From Mycobacterium paragordonae (GTDB lineage Bacteria; Actinomycetota; Actinomycetes; Mycobacteriales; Mycobacteriaceae), in the NCBI RefSeq assembly GCF_003614435.1, contig NZ_CP025547.1, forward strand, positions 241,731 to 305,730: a stretch of 64,000 nt of DNA, written 5' to 3'. The notes below the pieces were generated by a model. It ran no database searches and had not been told where the DNA came from. It worked only from the letters and a program-made list of their open reading frames with translations. Of this stretch, positions 1-7,863 are shown piece after piece. Position numbers and translations under genes: made by a program. Position 1 is the stretch's first letter; the number at the start of each line of letters is the position of its first letter.

Positions 1-1116
1 GCCGAGGGCGCGCAGCGCTTGGTGGTGCAGGTCGCCGGCGGCACGACGCTGGTCGTAGAAGGCGCGGGCGCCGGGGCTGGTGTTCGATGCGCAGAACGCC
101 CATTGGTCGATGGCGTCGTAGAGTCGGCGGTTGCGGACGTGACGGGCTAACACGGCGCGTTTGCGGCCCGACGCGACGGTCAGCGGTGATGTTCCGGCGT
201 AGTTTTTGCGAGACTTGGCGGTGGTGTAGCGGTTCGGGTCGTCCCCGAACTCACCGAGCACCCGGGCGCCGAGGATGACACCGAGTCCTGGCAGGGAGAG
301 GTAGATGTCGGCGTCCGGGTGTGTCTCAAAATGTGTGGCCAGCTCGGCCTCGAGGTCGGCGATCTGGCGGTTCAGTTCAGCGATGATGCCGACCGTGGCG
401 CGGGTGGTCGCTCCGAATGCTGCGGTGACCGAGGCGGGCGCGGCGAGCTGCTCGGTGCGCAATGCAGTCTGAATCGCTAGTGCCCGGGTGTCGAGATTGC
501 GTTGTCGCCCAGCGGCTTTGAGCGCTGACCGGATCTTGGACAGACTCAGGTTGGCCGCCTGCAGCGGAGTCGGCGCGCGACCCAACACTGCCAGCGCGTC
601 GCGGTCATGCAGATCGGTGAACGCCTCCAACGCGCCCGGGTAGTACTCACGCAGCGCCGAGCGCAGCGCATTGGTGTGCCGGTTACGGGTCCAGATCAGA
701 TTCTGATGTGCACGGGCCAGGACCTTGACCGCCTCCGCGGCCGGCCTGTCCCCGGCGACCGGACGGTGGTTATGCCGGTCGGTGCGCACCAGATCGGCCA
801 AAAGCTTGGCGTCCCCTGCATCGGACTTGGCCCCCGATACGCAGTGGCGCTCGCGGTAGCGGGCGGCCGCCAGCGGATTGATCGCATACACCTGATACCC
901 AGCCGCAACGAGCGCCTCGACCCACAAGCCACGGTCGGTTTCAATCCCGATCACGACCTGGTCTGGTTCTTCGACGTGCCGAGCAAGGAGCTGATGGAAC
1001 TCGCCGATGCCGGTAAGCCCCTCGGGTAATCGACGCGAGGCCAGCCGCGCCCCGCTTTCATCCATTAAGTGGACGTCGTGGTGATCCTCCGCCCAATCGT
1101 CGCCGACAAAAATCAC
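1..1116 (-). CDS. IS110-family transposase, 3' end cut by window edge
   Basis: This is a DEDD transposase of the IS110 type, which acts through a RuvC-like fold rather than a DDE domain. I read 372 residues from a GTG start that is preceded by a strong ribosome site (GAAGGAGGCAGTCAG then GTG). The N-terminus VGDDWAEDHHDVHLMDE carries the first acidic residues, followed by GIETDRGLWVEAL and the SDAGDAKLLADL acidic motif. The C-terminal transposase_20 region shows YLSLPGLGVILGARVLGEFG and the serine-containing KNYAGTSPLTVASG motif. The reading frame stays open to base 1, so the C-terminus lies outside the window. The element ends cannot be placed, because IS110 elements often lack terminal inverted repeats. 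It marks the left border of the copper island. The family call is firm; the exact IS name is unknown. Confidence 0.9.
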   Translation of the reverse strand, partial: MIFVGDDWAEDHHDVHLMDESGARLASRRLPEGLTGIGEFHQLLARHVEEPDQVVIGIETDRGLWVEALVAAGYQVYAINPLAAARYRERHCVSGAKSDAGDAKLLADLVRTDRHNHRPVAGDRPAAEAVKVLARAHQNLIWTRNRHTNALRSALREYYPGALEAFTDLHDRDALAVLGRAPTPLQAANLSLSKIRSALKAAGRQRNLDTRALAIQTALRTEQLAAPASVTAAFGATTRATVGIIAELNRQIADLEAELATHFETHPDADIYLSLPGLGVILGARVLGEFGDDPNRYTTAKSRKNYAGTSPLTVASGRKRAVLARHVRNRRLYDAIDQWAFCASNTSPGARAFYDQRRAAGDLHHQALRALG

Positions 1117-1368
1117 CTGACTGCCTCCTTCGGGGTCGTCGAACATGTTCGAGCCCAGGGGAACCCGGCGACAAGCTAATGGATCAGTGCTCGGTGGCAC
1201 GACACCCCATCAGTGCTACAGGGACCCTCACCAACCGGCCGGGGCGTGATCTAGCTTTAGAAGTCGACAACCGCTTCAGCTATTAACAACGCTCACCGGC
1301 CGGCGGCTCGGTGAACAGCGTCCCCCGAACAAGAGATGATCGGTCGAAGGCACGCTGTTCGATTCCCA

Positions 1369-1497
1369 TTAGCTAAAAACACGTTGATACCCCTTCTGCG
1401 TTCCATAATTGGCGCAATGACGGCACAACCAATACGGGGCCCGCTTGCCCACGCAGACAACACAACTGCTTGACCAAGGTACCCCATAGGGGTACAT
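1369..1497 (-). CDS. candidate 42-residue double-CXXC protein at a copper operator
   Basis: An ATG at 1497-1495 opens a 42-codon frame whose first codons run through the palindrome at 1480-1494. The peptide contains CVVC and CRHC separated by nine residues, followed by a basic tail ending YQRVFS. Four cysteines in two CXXC pairs would suit a zinc-ribbon or a small metal-binding (metallothionein-like) protein. M. tuberculosis MymT is a small Cys-rich protein controlled by RicR, but I see no sequence similarity to it beyond cysteine content. There is no clear ribosome site, so a leaderless message would be required. The same frame also extends upstream to 1824 without a stop, which weakens the case for this particular start. 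It could instead be a decayed zinc-ribbon fragment. Confidence 0.3.
   Translation of the reverse strand: MYPYGVPWSSSCVVCVGKRAPYWLCRHCANYGTQKGYQRVFS
1480..1494. promoter_or_regulatory. RicR-like copper operator (site 1)
   Basis: TACCC-catag-GGGTA, extending to a perfect 7-bp inverted repeat GTACCCC-ata-GGGGTAC. It matches the TACCC-N5-GGGTA form shared by seven other sites in the window. It may serve the small CXXC frame on the minus strand. Alternatively it may serve the DUF732 gene, about 370 bp away on the plus strand. Confidence 0.65.
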
Positions 1498-1867
1498 TAA
1501 AGGGCTATGAAGAGAGTGTGATTCTGCCGCAGACCCTAACAGCTGCTTCTCGTTCAACTCAGCACAACAACATGCCGCCGCGTAGCTAAACGTCTGTTTG
1601 GCCTTGCCGGACTGATAGGGGCGACCAGCCGCGACGAAAACGGCCAACGGCCACGGTGGTATGCCCGAGGCGACCAGAACTCCAGGTGCAATCTGCCGGC
1701 CGGAAGTGTTCTTTAGACGCGAATCATCGTCGCCCCTGCCCTTGGGCGAATCGCTAACGAATAAGCGCCGCAACGATGTCGCAGCGGCTGAAAAACCAAC
1801 GCAGGCAATAAAAAGTAGGCACACGACCCACCAGTCGAACGCCTACACGGCAGAAGGACCACAGGGC
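1498..1867. other. gap without a convincing gene
   Basis: It lies between the operator at 1480 and the DUF732 gene. The plus-strand frame of the DUF732 gene stays open up to 1661 but has no ribosome site there and reads as non-protein-like sequence. I see no RNA gene or repeat. Confidence 0.5.
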
Positions 1868-2926
1868 ATGTCCACCAGAATCACCACCCACGTCGGCGCG
1901 CTCGTCACCGCCCTCGCGGTCATCACCGGCACCGCCATTCTGCGCGGCGGCGCTGCAGCGGCCGACCCAGACCAGGATGACCAATTTCTTGCTCTGCTCG
2001 AAAAACAGGAAATCCCCGCCGTTGCGAATCCGCCGCGGGTCATCAACGCAGCTCATAAGGTTTGTCTCAAACTTGACGGCGGTACGCCAGTGGACGAAAT
2101 CGTCGAGGCGCTACGCAGTGATGCATACAACATGGACCCGACATTGCACCGCTTTCCCCCGTCCCGAGTCACCACCACCATGGCCCGATTCATCGCTGCA
2201 GCAGTGGAGGTCTACTGCCCCTACGACCGTGGCGCAATAGCTTTCGTAATGCGCCGCGCGGCGCCGGGACCGGATCAACCGATGTATCGCCTCGGCGGCT
2301 ATGGGCACCACACCGTCACTTCGGGCACGGATTCACTGGAGCGGCGCGCAACGCCGTACGTCGAACAGGCGGCGCCGCCGGAACCCCCGGGTGACCGCGC
2401 GGTCGGCTTGACGCCTGACATCTCCGGAAAAGCTTGCGCGTATCACCCCTATACGAAGCCGGTACACGACATAGTGCCGGCCTGGGCCATCGGTGCGCCA
2501 CCAGCGGGTGATCCCCACCTACCGAACCCGCCACAGATTCCGATTCCGACTCCCCCCCCAGCGCATATCGTGACGCCGCTCCCGCACGTCGAGGCGCCGC
2601 CGCCCCCAAGGCACTCCCCGCCCCCACCGCAGGCGCCGCCACCACCGCCGCAAGAGCCGCCACCGCCGCCGCAGGAGCCGCCCCCTCCCCTTCAGCAACC
2701 GACACCCATTCCTCTTGAGCCCCCGCCCCCACCACAAGTAGTTGAGCCACCTGACGCTGGCCAGCAGGGTGGCGGTGGTGGCGGTGGCGGCGGCGCTGGA
2801 GGGGGAGGCGGTCACGGCGGCGGCAGTGGCGGTGGAGCGGGCGGTGCCTCTGGCGGTGGCAGCGGTTCGCCGAAGCCGTCACCGGAGCCCCCCGGTCCGC
2901 CCGGCCTGATAAGGCTCGCACCGTGA
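1868..2926 (+). CDS. secreted DUF732-type protein with Pro- and Gly-rich tail
   Basis: This is a predicted exported mycobacterial protein of unknown function, 352 residues. I chose the ATG at 1868 because AGAAGGA lies just upstream and the first 32 residues form a signal peptide (a hydrophobic VTALAVITGTAILRGGAAA stretch then ADPDQDD). Residues about 35-120 resemble the DUF732 module of small secreted mycobacterial proteins (FLALLEKQEIP, a single-Cys helix VCLKLDGGTPVDEIV, then AAVEVYCPYD). Residues about 215-300 are low-complexity proline blocks with repeated PPPPPQE. They are followed by an almost pure glycine stretch around residues 303-338 and a proline-rich end. Such a tail suggests an extended, cell-wall-spanning segment. 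The function is not recognised. The copper operator at 1480 is the nearest regulatory signal, but 370 bp away. Confidence 0.8.
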   Translation: MSTRITTHVGALVTALAVITGTAILRGGAAAADPDQDDQFLALLEKQEIPAVANPPRVINAAHKVCLKLDGGTPVDEIVEALRSDAYNMDPTLHRFPPSRVTTTMARFIAAAVEVYCPYDRGAIAFVMRRAAPGPDQPMYRLGGYGHHTVTSGTDSLERRATPYVEQAAPPEPPGDRAVGLTPDISGKACAYHPYTKPVHDIVPAWAIGAPPAGDPHLPNPPQIPIPTPPPAHIVTPLPHVEAPPPPRHSPPPPQAPPPPPQEPPPPPQEPPPPLQQPTPIPLEPPPPPQVVEPPDAGQQGGGGGGGGGAGGGGGHGGGSGGGAGGASGGGSGSPKPSPEPPGPPGLIRLAP

Positions 2927-3260
2927 ACACAATTCGACGTCACCAGCCGTAGATATTCGCATCGCCGGCACAGCCCTGCTCACAGGCGCATAATGCGACG
3001 TCCTACCACGCCGGTAAGACCATCATCACGCACACCCAGCACCGCACATCCCGGGAAAGCGCTGGGCCGGGCTTGGATGCAACGGCCAAACATGCTGCAG
3101 CACAGGCAATTCGATAACGCCCTGCGTCTGCGCGGTTGGGCACAGCGAAAGAACTCATGCTGTCACTTATTGGCCAGCGGTGCCGGACCCAAGGGCTGAT
3201 CGAGATGGCCGATTCACAGCCCCCGGCGAACAAAACTAGTCTTTTGGTGACTTTAGTCCC
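2927..3260. other. intergenic stretch, nothing recognised
   Basis: This lies between the DUF732 gene and the operator at 3261. Short frames on both strands look random in composition. I see no hairpin, repeat or RNA gene that I would defend. Confidence 0.5.
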
Positions 3261-3275
3261 TACCCCCATGGGGTA
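3261..3275. promoter_or_regulatory. RicR-like copper operator (site 2)
   Basis: TACCC-ccatg-GGGTA, followed by TG so that the right half reads GGGTATG as at most other sites. It ends 21 bp before the ATG of the small membrane protein at 3297, a position suited to blocking the promoter. Confidence 0.8.
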
Positions 3276-3296
3276 TGCTGCCGAAAAATCTACTAC

Positions 3297-3632
3297 ATGA
3301 CGCAGACATCAGGGTCGCAGGAGCCTCGCACGGCAGCAGAACAGGCCAGCCACGCGCACCAATCCAATCCGCCGAGCCCCCTGGACCAGGGGCGGGTGAT
3401 CGTGGGCACTACCGCCGGTGTCGTTTTCGTCGTAGCCCTGCTGTTTTTTGCGGGTTTCTTCTTGTCCCGCGCCACGAATGGCCCGAGCGCCGGGCACCCA
3501 CCATCAGGCGGCGGCGAACGCAGCAGCTGCCCAATGATGGGGGCAGGCAAAGGTATGGAACCCGGAAAGGAGTCAAACGAGCCACGGCAGACCACGGTGC
3601 CGACACCGCCTTCAGTACCGCACCATCCCTAA
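3297..3632 (+). CDS. small single-pass membrane protein with Cys/Met/His tail, probably copper-induced
   Basis: This is a 111-residue protein of unknown family. The N-terminal 34 residues are hydrophilic and contain HAH. Residues about 35-57 form one membrane helix (VIVGTTAGVVFVVALLFFAG). The tail carries a candidate soft-metal ligand cluster SCPMMGAGKGMEPG and ends in HHP. The gene begins 21 bp after a perfect copper-type operator, so a role in copper sensing, binding or export at the membrane is a reasonable inference. It is not demonstrated by homology. An alternative frame opens at 3275 inside the operator, but its product lacks a hydrophobic segment and is low-complexity, so I rejected it. 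The DUF4189 gene follows 114 bp later in the same direction. Confidence 0.65.
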   Translation: MTQTSGSQEPRTAAEQASHAHQSNPPSPLDQGRVIVGTTAGVVFVVALLFFAGFFLSRATNGPSAGHPPSGGGERSSCPMMGAGKGMEPGKESNEPRQTTVPTPPSVPHHP

Positions 3633-3746
3633 TCCGCCTAAGAGTCTGGAGCAGAGCGTGTTTGGCCTCGGTCGAAAGTCTCTCGCCCACAGCACAACAG
3701 GGCCAAATCATCACACACGGGAATATACAAGAGAGGAATCAAGACA

Positions 3747-4181
3747 ATGACAACTAAGAGACGGCATAAAATCGCAGTAGCAGTCGCAAGCGTCGGTGCC
3801 ACAGCCGGGCTGATGGCCATAGCGCTTCCGCTGGTTCCGCAAGTGAGCGCCAATCTGGACAAAGCTGCGATGTCTGAGATGGGCATGCGGCCGGAGATGC
3901 CCGTGCCGCACGTGATGCGCTACGGCGCGATCGCCTATGCCCCTAGCGGCGCTTGGGGTACAGCGCAGGGTTACCCCGCCAAGGCACAAGCCGAACAGGT
4001 CGCAGTCGATCGCTGCAACGATAAGGACTGCCGCGTCGTGATCAGCTTCAATCTGTGTGGCGCGGTGGCTTCCGACGGCGTGAACTACCGCGGTGGAACG
4101 GGTTTTTCGCGTGCCGCGGCCGAAACCGACGCTTTGAACAGGCTTGGCGGTGGGACGGTCGTCAGCTGGGTATGCAACTGA
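3747..4181 (+). CDS. secreted DUF4189-domain protein
   Basis: This is a 144-residue exported protein of the DUF4189 family, which in M. tuberculosis includes the small secreted Rv1269c/Rv1813c type. The signal peptide covers about residues 1-36 (KIAVAVASVGATAGLMAIAL, ending QVSA). The mature part begins with a Met-rich segment MSEMGMRPEMPVPHVM, then the DUF4189 signature GAIAYAPSGAWGTAQGYP. Four cysteines in the usual positions (RCNDKDCRV, FNLCGAV, SWVCN) are likely disulfide-bonded. GAGAGGA upstream supports the ATG. It lies downstream of the small membrane gene at 3297 and may share its copper-responsive promoter. The Met-rich N-terminus of the mature form would fit a copper environment, but that is inference. 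Confidence 0.88.
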   Translation: MTTKRRHKIAVAVASVGATAGLMAIALPLVPQVSANLDKAAMSEMGMRPEMPVPHVMRYGAIAYAPSGAWGTAQGYPAKAQAEQVAVDRCNDKDCRVVISFNLCGAVASDGVNYRGGTGFSRAAAETDALNRLGGGTVVSWVCN

Positions 4182-4409
4182 GCGCGCTGAGGACTGGGCG
4201 CCAACGTTCCGCGGGGTAGAGCATCCGGCCATGCGAGCGCAGGCGCCAGGCGGTTGATCGCCATACCGTACCGGGCTATCGTATACAGAGTTATGTGTTG
4301 TCCGACGGTGCTGCACCTGGTGGGGATATTTCCGAGCTCTGCCGCGGATGGCTGGGCTGACGTCGGATTCGGGTTCGCTGGTCTCAGTGTCGAGAGCCGG
4401 TAGGACGCG

Positions 4410-4727
4410 ATGACGCTCCATGGCAGGCACCTGCAGCACTTGATGGCCGTTGTGGCCGCGACGGGCGTGGTAATCGGCGGTACCACCTCGGCGGTTGCGG
4501 CTGATCCGGGAGACCCCTACAGCGGACTCAGTTGCTCGTGCCCTTCCCAGGATTCGGGGCATCGCTTTGATATTCCCGAGGTCACCGAAGGAATCAAGGA
4601 AGGCCTTGTCGGCCTGCGTGCACCGCAGCCACAAACCGATCGCCGGTTCGCCGGGCGGGCAACGGCGTGCCGCCAAACGCGCACAGCTTTCGCCCACAAG
4701 CGAAGCAGCCGCCGCGTAAATCGCTGA
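4410..4727 (+). CDS. small putative secreted protein
   Basis: This is a 105-residue hypothetical protein. Residues 1-30 make a plausible signal peptide (LMAVVAATGVVIGGTTSAVA then ADPGDPY). The mature part begins with a CSCPSQDSG double-cysteine motif. The last 40 residues are Arg-rich and look less protein-like, so the original 3' end may have been lost by frameshift. I recognise no family. It stands alone between the DUF4189 gene and a convergent DUF1275 gene. Treat it as a probable but not certain gene. Confidence 0.45.
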   Translation: MTLHGRHLQHLMAVVAATGVVIGGTTSAVAADPGDPYSGLSCSCPSQDSGHRFDIPEVTEGIKEGLVGLRAPQPQTDRRFAGRATACRQTRTAFAHKRSSRRVNR

Positions 4728-4742
4728 TCGCTTCACAAACGC

Positions 4743-5019
4743 AATCCCGGGGAGATGGTGCGGTGACGGCGGCGTCAGATTGACGGTTGCGTCCGGGTGT
4801 GTCAGCAGGGTCGTCGATAGCTTCCACGACGGGGTTGAGCGGCAAGGCGTGCTTGACTTGACCTGTCGCTATCCGCGTCAGTCCTGCGGGGTCGGCGGCC
4901 GCTGCACCGGGGCCGGTTGGATCTGCAACGTTGAGGTCGCTGAGAATGCCTGCAGCACTTTGGTAGTCACCAGGAGTCACTGCATTCAACCCGCGGGCAA
5001 GCGCGTTGATGACGTCAGC
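4743..5019 (-). other. long open stretch directly after the DUF1275 stop
   Basis: Immediately after the TAA stop of the DUF1275 gene, the same minus-strand frame stays open and encodes protein-like sequence (VINALARGLNAVTPGDYQ, then AAGILSDLNVADP). It has no ATG and no ribosome site. It may be the remnant of another gene or of a longer C-terminus. I recognise no family. Confidence 0.25.
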
Positions 5020-5748
5020 TTATGACGGTGCGTCCCCGTGAGGGCCGGGTTCGAGCGCGGGTGCCGTGTCGACAGCGAGCGAGCGATGCCAGCGAAAACG
5101 CAACACGTGTGCGATAGCGAGACCCCCGCACGTGATGGCCGCCGGGATCAGTGCGTGGTCGCCGATCCGGCCGCCGAGGATCACGCCGCCGGCGGCGCCA
5201 CCGATGAATAGCAGGACCGTCGAAGTCAGCAGCGCCGCTTTCCAGCCGTCAATTCCGTGGCGGTGACTACGCGCCACCAGCAGGCCGAGGTCGGTGATCG
5301 TGCCGGTGAAGTGAGTGGTGCGGATGGGCATCCCCGGGAAACTGGAAGTCATTCCATTCTGCAATCCGCACGCCGCGGCGGCCAGCGGCGCTCTGATCAA
5401 CGGGTGTTCGATACCGGCGGCAGCCAACAGCAGAGCTGCTTCTCCGAGGAGCACCGCGGCGTGGCGCGGGCCAGTAGGGCTTTGCGCGGGAGCAAGCAGG
5501 GCACCGGCTCCCAGAACGCCGATCAGAAATCCGGTGACGATCGCCGCGATCATGCCACCCGGATGCAGTAGTGGATTCGTAGTGTGCTGGCCGATTTTGG
5601 TGGTCAGCGCCGTGAGGTTGCCCACCGGATATACCCACACCAGGAGGGCCACCGAGTTGACCCAACCGGCGACTGCGGCCAGCAGTCCGCTGTAGAGGAG
5701 CAGGAGTGCGCGCGGGTCCCGTCTCTGCGGGCATTCCAAAGGCGGCAT
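5020..5748 (-). CDS. DUF1275 (YoaK-type) membrane protein
   Basis: This is a 242-residue integral membrane protein of the DUF1275/YoaK family, whose biochemical role is unknown. Six hydrophobic segments are visible: near residues 13-40, 62-88, 95-113, 118-135, 168-190 and 197-212. Family-typical segments include WVNSVALLVW, GNLTALTTKIGQ, ACGLQNGMTSSFPG and RTTHFTGTITDLG. The length is normal for the family. It lies 217 bp downstream of the cysK2-like paralogue on the same strand, so it could be the distal gene of the lpqS-cysK2-DUF1275 arm. The mirrored arm at 12-17 kb has an MFS transporter in the same place, which suggests one transporter-like protein per arm. Confidence 0.88.
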   Translation of the reverse strand: MPPLECPQRRDPRALLLLYSGLLAAVAGWVNSVALLVWVYPVGNLTALTTKIGQHTTNPLLHPGGMIAAIVTGFLIGVLGAGALLAPAQSPTGPRHAAVLLGEAALLLAAAGIEHPLIRAPLAAAACGLQNGMTSSFPGMPIRTTHFTGTITDLGLLVARSHRHGIDGWKAALLTSTVLLFIGGAAGGVILGGRIGDHALIPAAITCGGLAIAHVLRFRWHRSLAVDTAPALEPGPHGDAPS

Positions 5749-5965
5749 CGAGCCTCCCCTTCCGTGGTCGTTGCGGCTCGTTGATCAACGTCCAAGGTCG
5801 CATAGCAGATTGAGGATGCTGCGGTGTCCACGGCCAGCATTGCGCCATACCGTTTGTCCCTGCGGACTTGGGGGACACCGGAACTGCCGCAACGTAGCTG
5901 CGACCTTGATGAGGTTTCCGCTGACACCGACCCCCCCGGGTGAAGACGTGCACACCGGAAAATGC

Positions 5966-7159
5966 TCACTGCCTTGACAGGGTTGGATCGCGTACGGTCG
6001 TGCACCGCGTCCACGACTGCACAACCTGATCGGATGGGTCAGCGATGACTGCGGGCTCACGCGGCCGGGCTGCGAGGAGCAAATCGTGGCCGCGGCAAAA
6101 ATCGTCGCTATAGATGGTGTCGAAGTAGCGCAAGGGACCATCGGGAAAGATGGCGACTATCGTCGTACTAGGACCGTAGGCGCGAGCAGCCCAACCGGCG
6201 ACCAACGCCACCGCACCGACACTCCACCCTCCGCTGATGAAGTACGTACTTGCCAGCGTCCGACATGCCCACACGGCTTCGGCCGGGGATACCCAATGCG
6301 CCTCAGCGAACGCGGCATAGTCGACGTTGCGGGGATAGATGCTTGACCCTAAACCGCGCATCAACCGTGTGGCGGCGGCCGGCTGCCCGAAGATCGTCGA
6401 GCCGATGGTGTCAACCCCGATCAACTTCAGGTCGGGGTTAGCTTCGCGCAGCACACGCGTCACACCGGCCGAGTGGCCTCCGGTGCCCACCGAACACACC
6501 AGGACATCAACGCTTCCAACCTGATTCAGTAGTTCAAGCGCCAGCGACTCGTAGCTGCCTACGTTGTCAGGATTGTTGTATTGATCGGGATTCCACGCAC
6601 GCGGATCTGCGGCCAGCAGTTGCGCCACGCGGGCTTTGCGGGTCTGCTGCCATCCCCCGCGCGGATGCGGCTCGGCGACGATCTCGATGCGCACCCCGTA
6701 CGCGGCCAGCATCTGTTGCACGATGGGCTCCATGCCGGGATCAGTAACCAAAGTCACGGGATGGCCGTATACCTGCCCGGCCAATGCCAGACCCAATCCG
6801 AGCGTGCCACTGGTGGATTCGACAATCTGTGCGTTTGGTTGTAGTTCGCCGCGAGCCCGAGCGCATTGAACCATGTGCAAGGCGGGCCGATCTTTCATTC
6901 CGCCGGGATTAGTGCCCTCAAGCTTGGCCCAGAACCCGCGGCCCTCGGCCGCAAGTGCGTCCGAGATCCACAGCACCGGGGTATTGCCCACTAAACTAGC
7001 GGCTTCGCGATACCTACCAGCTGAACAGGCCGAGGCAGCCGCAGAATTAAGATGGCCTCCGATGCCCGGATCGGCCGCGTCACAATTGCAGTGCAGTTCG
7101 GCTGCTTCAGTGAGCGTACTGCAGCGCTCAGAGTGTGCTAGGGACAAAGAGTTCTTCAT
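5966..7159 (-). CDS. CysK2-like PLP enzyme paralogue with altered lysine motif
   Basis: This is a paralogue of cysK2 (12913-14082), about 397 residues. Fold-type II PLP motifs are present: [10 protein letters not shown], the [12 protein letters not shown] phosphate region and the [15 protein letters not shown] loop. M. tuberculosis CysK2 makes S-sulfocysteine from O-phosphoserine and thiosulfate. Here the catalytic-lysine motif reads NPGGMKDR rather than the NPGGSMKDR of the neighbouring copy: one residue (the serine) is missing. QPAAATRLM has one extra alanine relative to QPAATRLM. The frame is intact over the whole gene. It may be an inactive or specialised paralogue. The start is uncertain, with ATG possible at 7177 or 7159; I took the second because it agrees better with the other copy. 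It follows an lpqS-like gene on the same strand. Confidence 0.85.
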   Translation of the reverse strand: MKNSLSLAHSERCSTLTEAAELHCNCDAADPGIGGHLNSAAASACSAGRYREAASLVGNTPVLWISDALAAEGRGFWAKLEGTNPGGMKDRPALHMVQCARARGELQPNAQIVESTSGTLGLGLALAGQVYGHPVTLVTDPGMEPIVQQMLAAYGVRIEIVAEPHPRGGWQQTRKARVAQLLAADPRAWNPDQYNNPDNVGSYESLALELLNQVGSVDVLVCSVGTGGHSAGVTRVLREANPDLKLIGVDTIGSTIFGQPAAATRLMRGLGSSIYPRNVDYAAFAEAHWVSPAEAVWACRTLASTYFISGGWSVGAVALVAGWAARAYGPSTTIVAIFPDGPLRYFDTIYSDDFCRGHDLLLAARPREPAVIADPSDQVVQSWTRCTTVRDPTLSRQ

Positions 7160-7251
7160 TGATCGTCGCTTTCGCAAATGCGCCGCAGAATTGCGACATC
7201 GAACACCGGTCAGCGAGCACCGGCCGCCGTGCGCATGACACCACGACCTGA

Positions 7252-7267
7252 CGCTGATCGGTCAGCG
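7252..7267. terminator. hairpin overlapping the lpqS-like stop codon
   Basis: CGCTGA-tcgg-TCAGCG is a perfect 6-bp stem spanning the TGA stop of the gene at 7262-7696. Equivalent hairpins sit at the stops of the other two lpqS-like genes. No U-tract follows, so termination is only one possible role. Confidence 0.45.
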
Positions 7268-7696
7268 ACGAATCAGGCAGAGCCGCGTCAAGAGATCTCG
7301 ACCGGTGAGGGCGGGCGGTGCTGCATTCGGTGGGCTCCGCCCCGACGTCGTGGCGTCACCGGACACTCCGGCGACAATCGCGACCATTGCTGCGGCCACG
7401 CCGGTTTCCATCAAAATGGTTGGGGTTCGCGGCAACACCGCGGACGCCGAGACGTCATGACAAGCGGTCAAAGCTCCGTTGACAAGATGGGGGTGATCGA
7501 CATTGATCGCGAATTCCGCGCCCACGCTGGATAACAACGCATGGGAGTGGTGGGGGTGGCCGGTCTCCGAATGCAGCAGTGCCGAGTGCCCCAGCAGCAG
7601 AAGCAAGAACGCGGCTGTGGCGACCGCGGTCATCGAGCGCCGTGTCAGCAGCGAGGTGCGTGGAGACGGAGCCGTCCGTTCTCGCACAAACCTCAT
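7262..7696 (-). CDS. LpqS-like copper-regulon membrane protein, copy 1
   Basis: This is a 144-residue LpqS-family protein; in M. tuberculosis lpqS (Rv0847) belongs to the RicR copper regulon. It shows an N-terminal membrane helix (TAVATAAFLLLLLGHSALL), a His-rich segment HPHHSH and the family core LSSVGAEFAINVDHPHL. A second hydrophobic segment lies near residue 98, and the diagnostic C-terminus is DLLTRLCLIRR. No lipobox cysteine is present, unlike in M. tuberculosis. The start ATG (7696-7694) lies in the right half of the copper operator (GGGTATG), which implies a leaderless mRNA or an incidental ATG. I saw no internal start with a ribosome site. The cysK2-like gene follows, as in the intact lpqS-cysK2 locus. 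Confidence 0.82.
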   Translation of the reverse strand: MRFVRERTAPSPRTSLLTRRSMTAVATAAFLLLLLGHSALLHSETGHPHHSHALLSSVGAEFAINVDHPHLVNGALTACHDVSASAVLPRTPTILMETGVAAAMVAIVAGVSGDATTSGRSPPNAAPPALTGRDLLTRLCLIRR

Positions 7697-7710
7697 ACCC
7701 CTAGAGGGTA
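7696..7710. promoter_or_regulatory. RicR-like copper operator (site 3)
   Basis: On the plus strand TACCC-ctaga-GGGTA. Read towards the gene on the minus strand it continues as GGGTATGAGG, so that the operator shares its last A with the start codon of the lpqS-like gene. Confidence 0.82.
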
Positions 7711-7863
7711 GGCGTCGGATGTTGTTCCAGCAACCGGGCGCGACATCGTTTCGCCGATTCATCGGGCGTTGGACCCAGGTCTGCGTGAAGCGCCGCCGAT
7801 GAACGGCGCCCCAGGCCTACGCAACCGTGGTTTCTGGCGGCCCTTCGTGGTGGCCTCCTCTCC

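Noticed and set aside
2316..2930. 204-codon minus-strand frame opposite the DUF732 gene
   Set aside because: It is the complement of Pro/Gly low-complexity coding sequence and gives an Arg/His/Ala-rich peptide with no start signal.
3275..3757. 160-codon plus-strand frame starting inside the operator at 3261
   Set aside because: It overlaps the membrane protein at 3297 in another frame, has no hydrophobic segment and runs into the next gene.
3711..4736. 341-codon minus-strand frame
   Set aside because: Antisense to the DUF4189 gene and the small secreted gene. Composition is non-protein-like.
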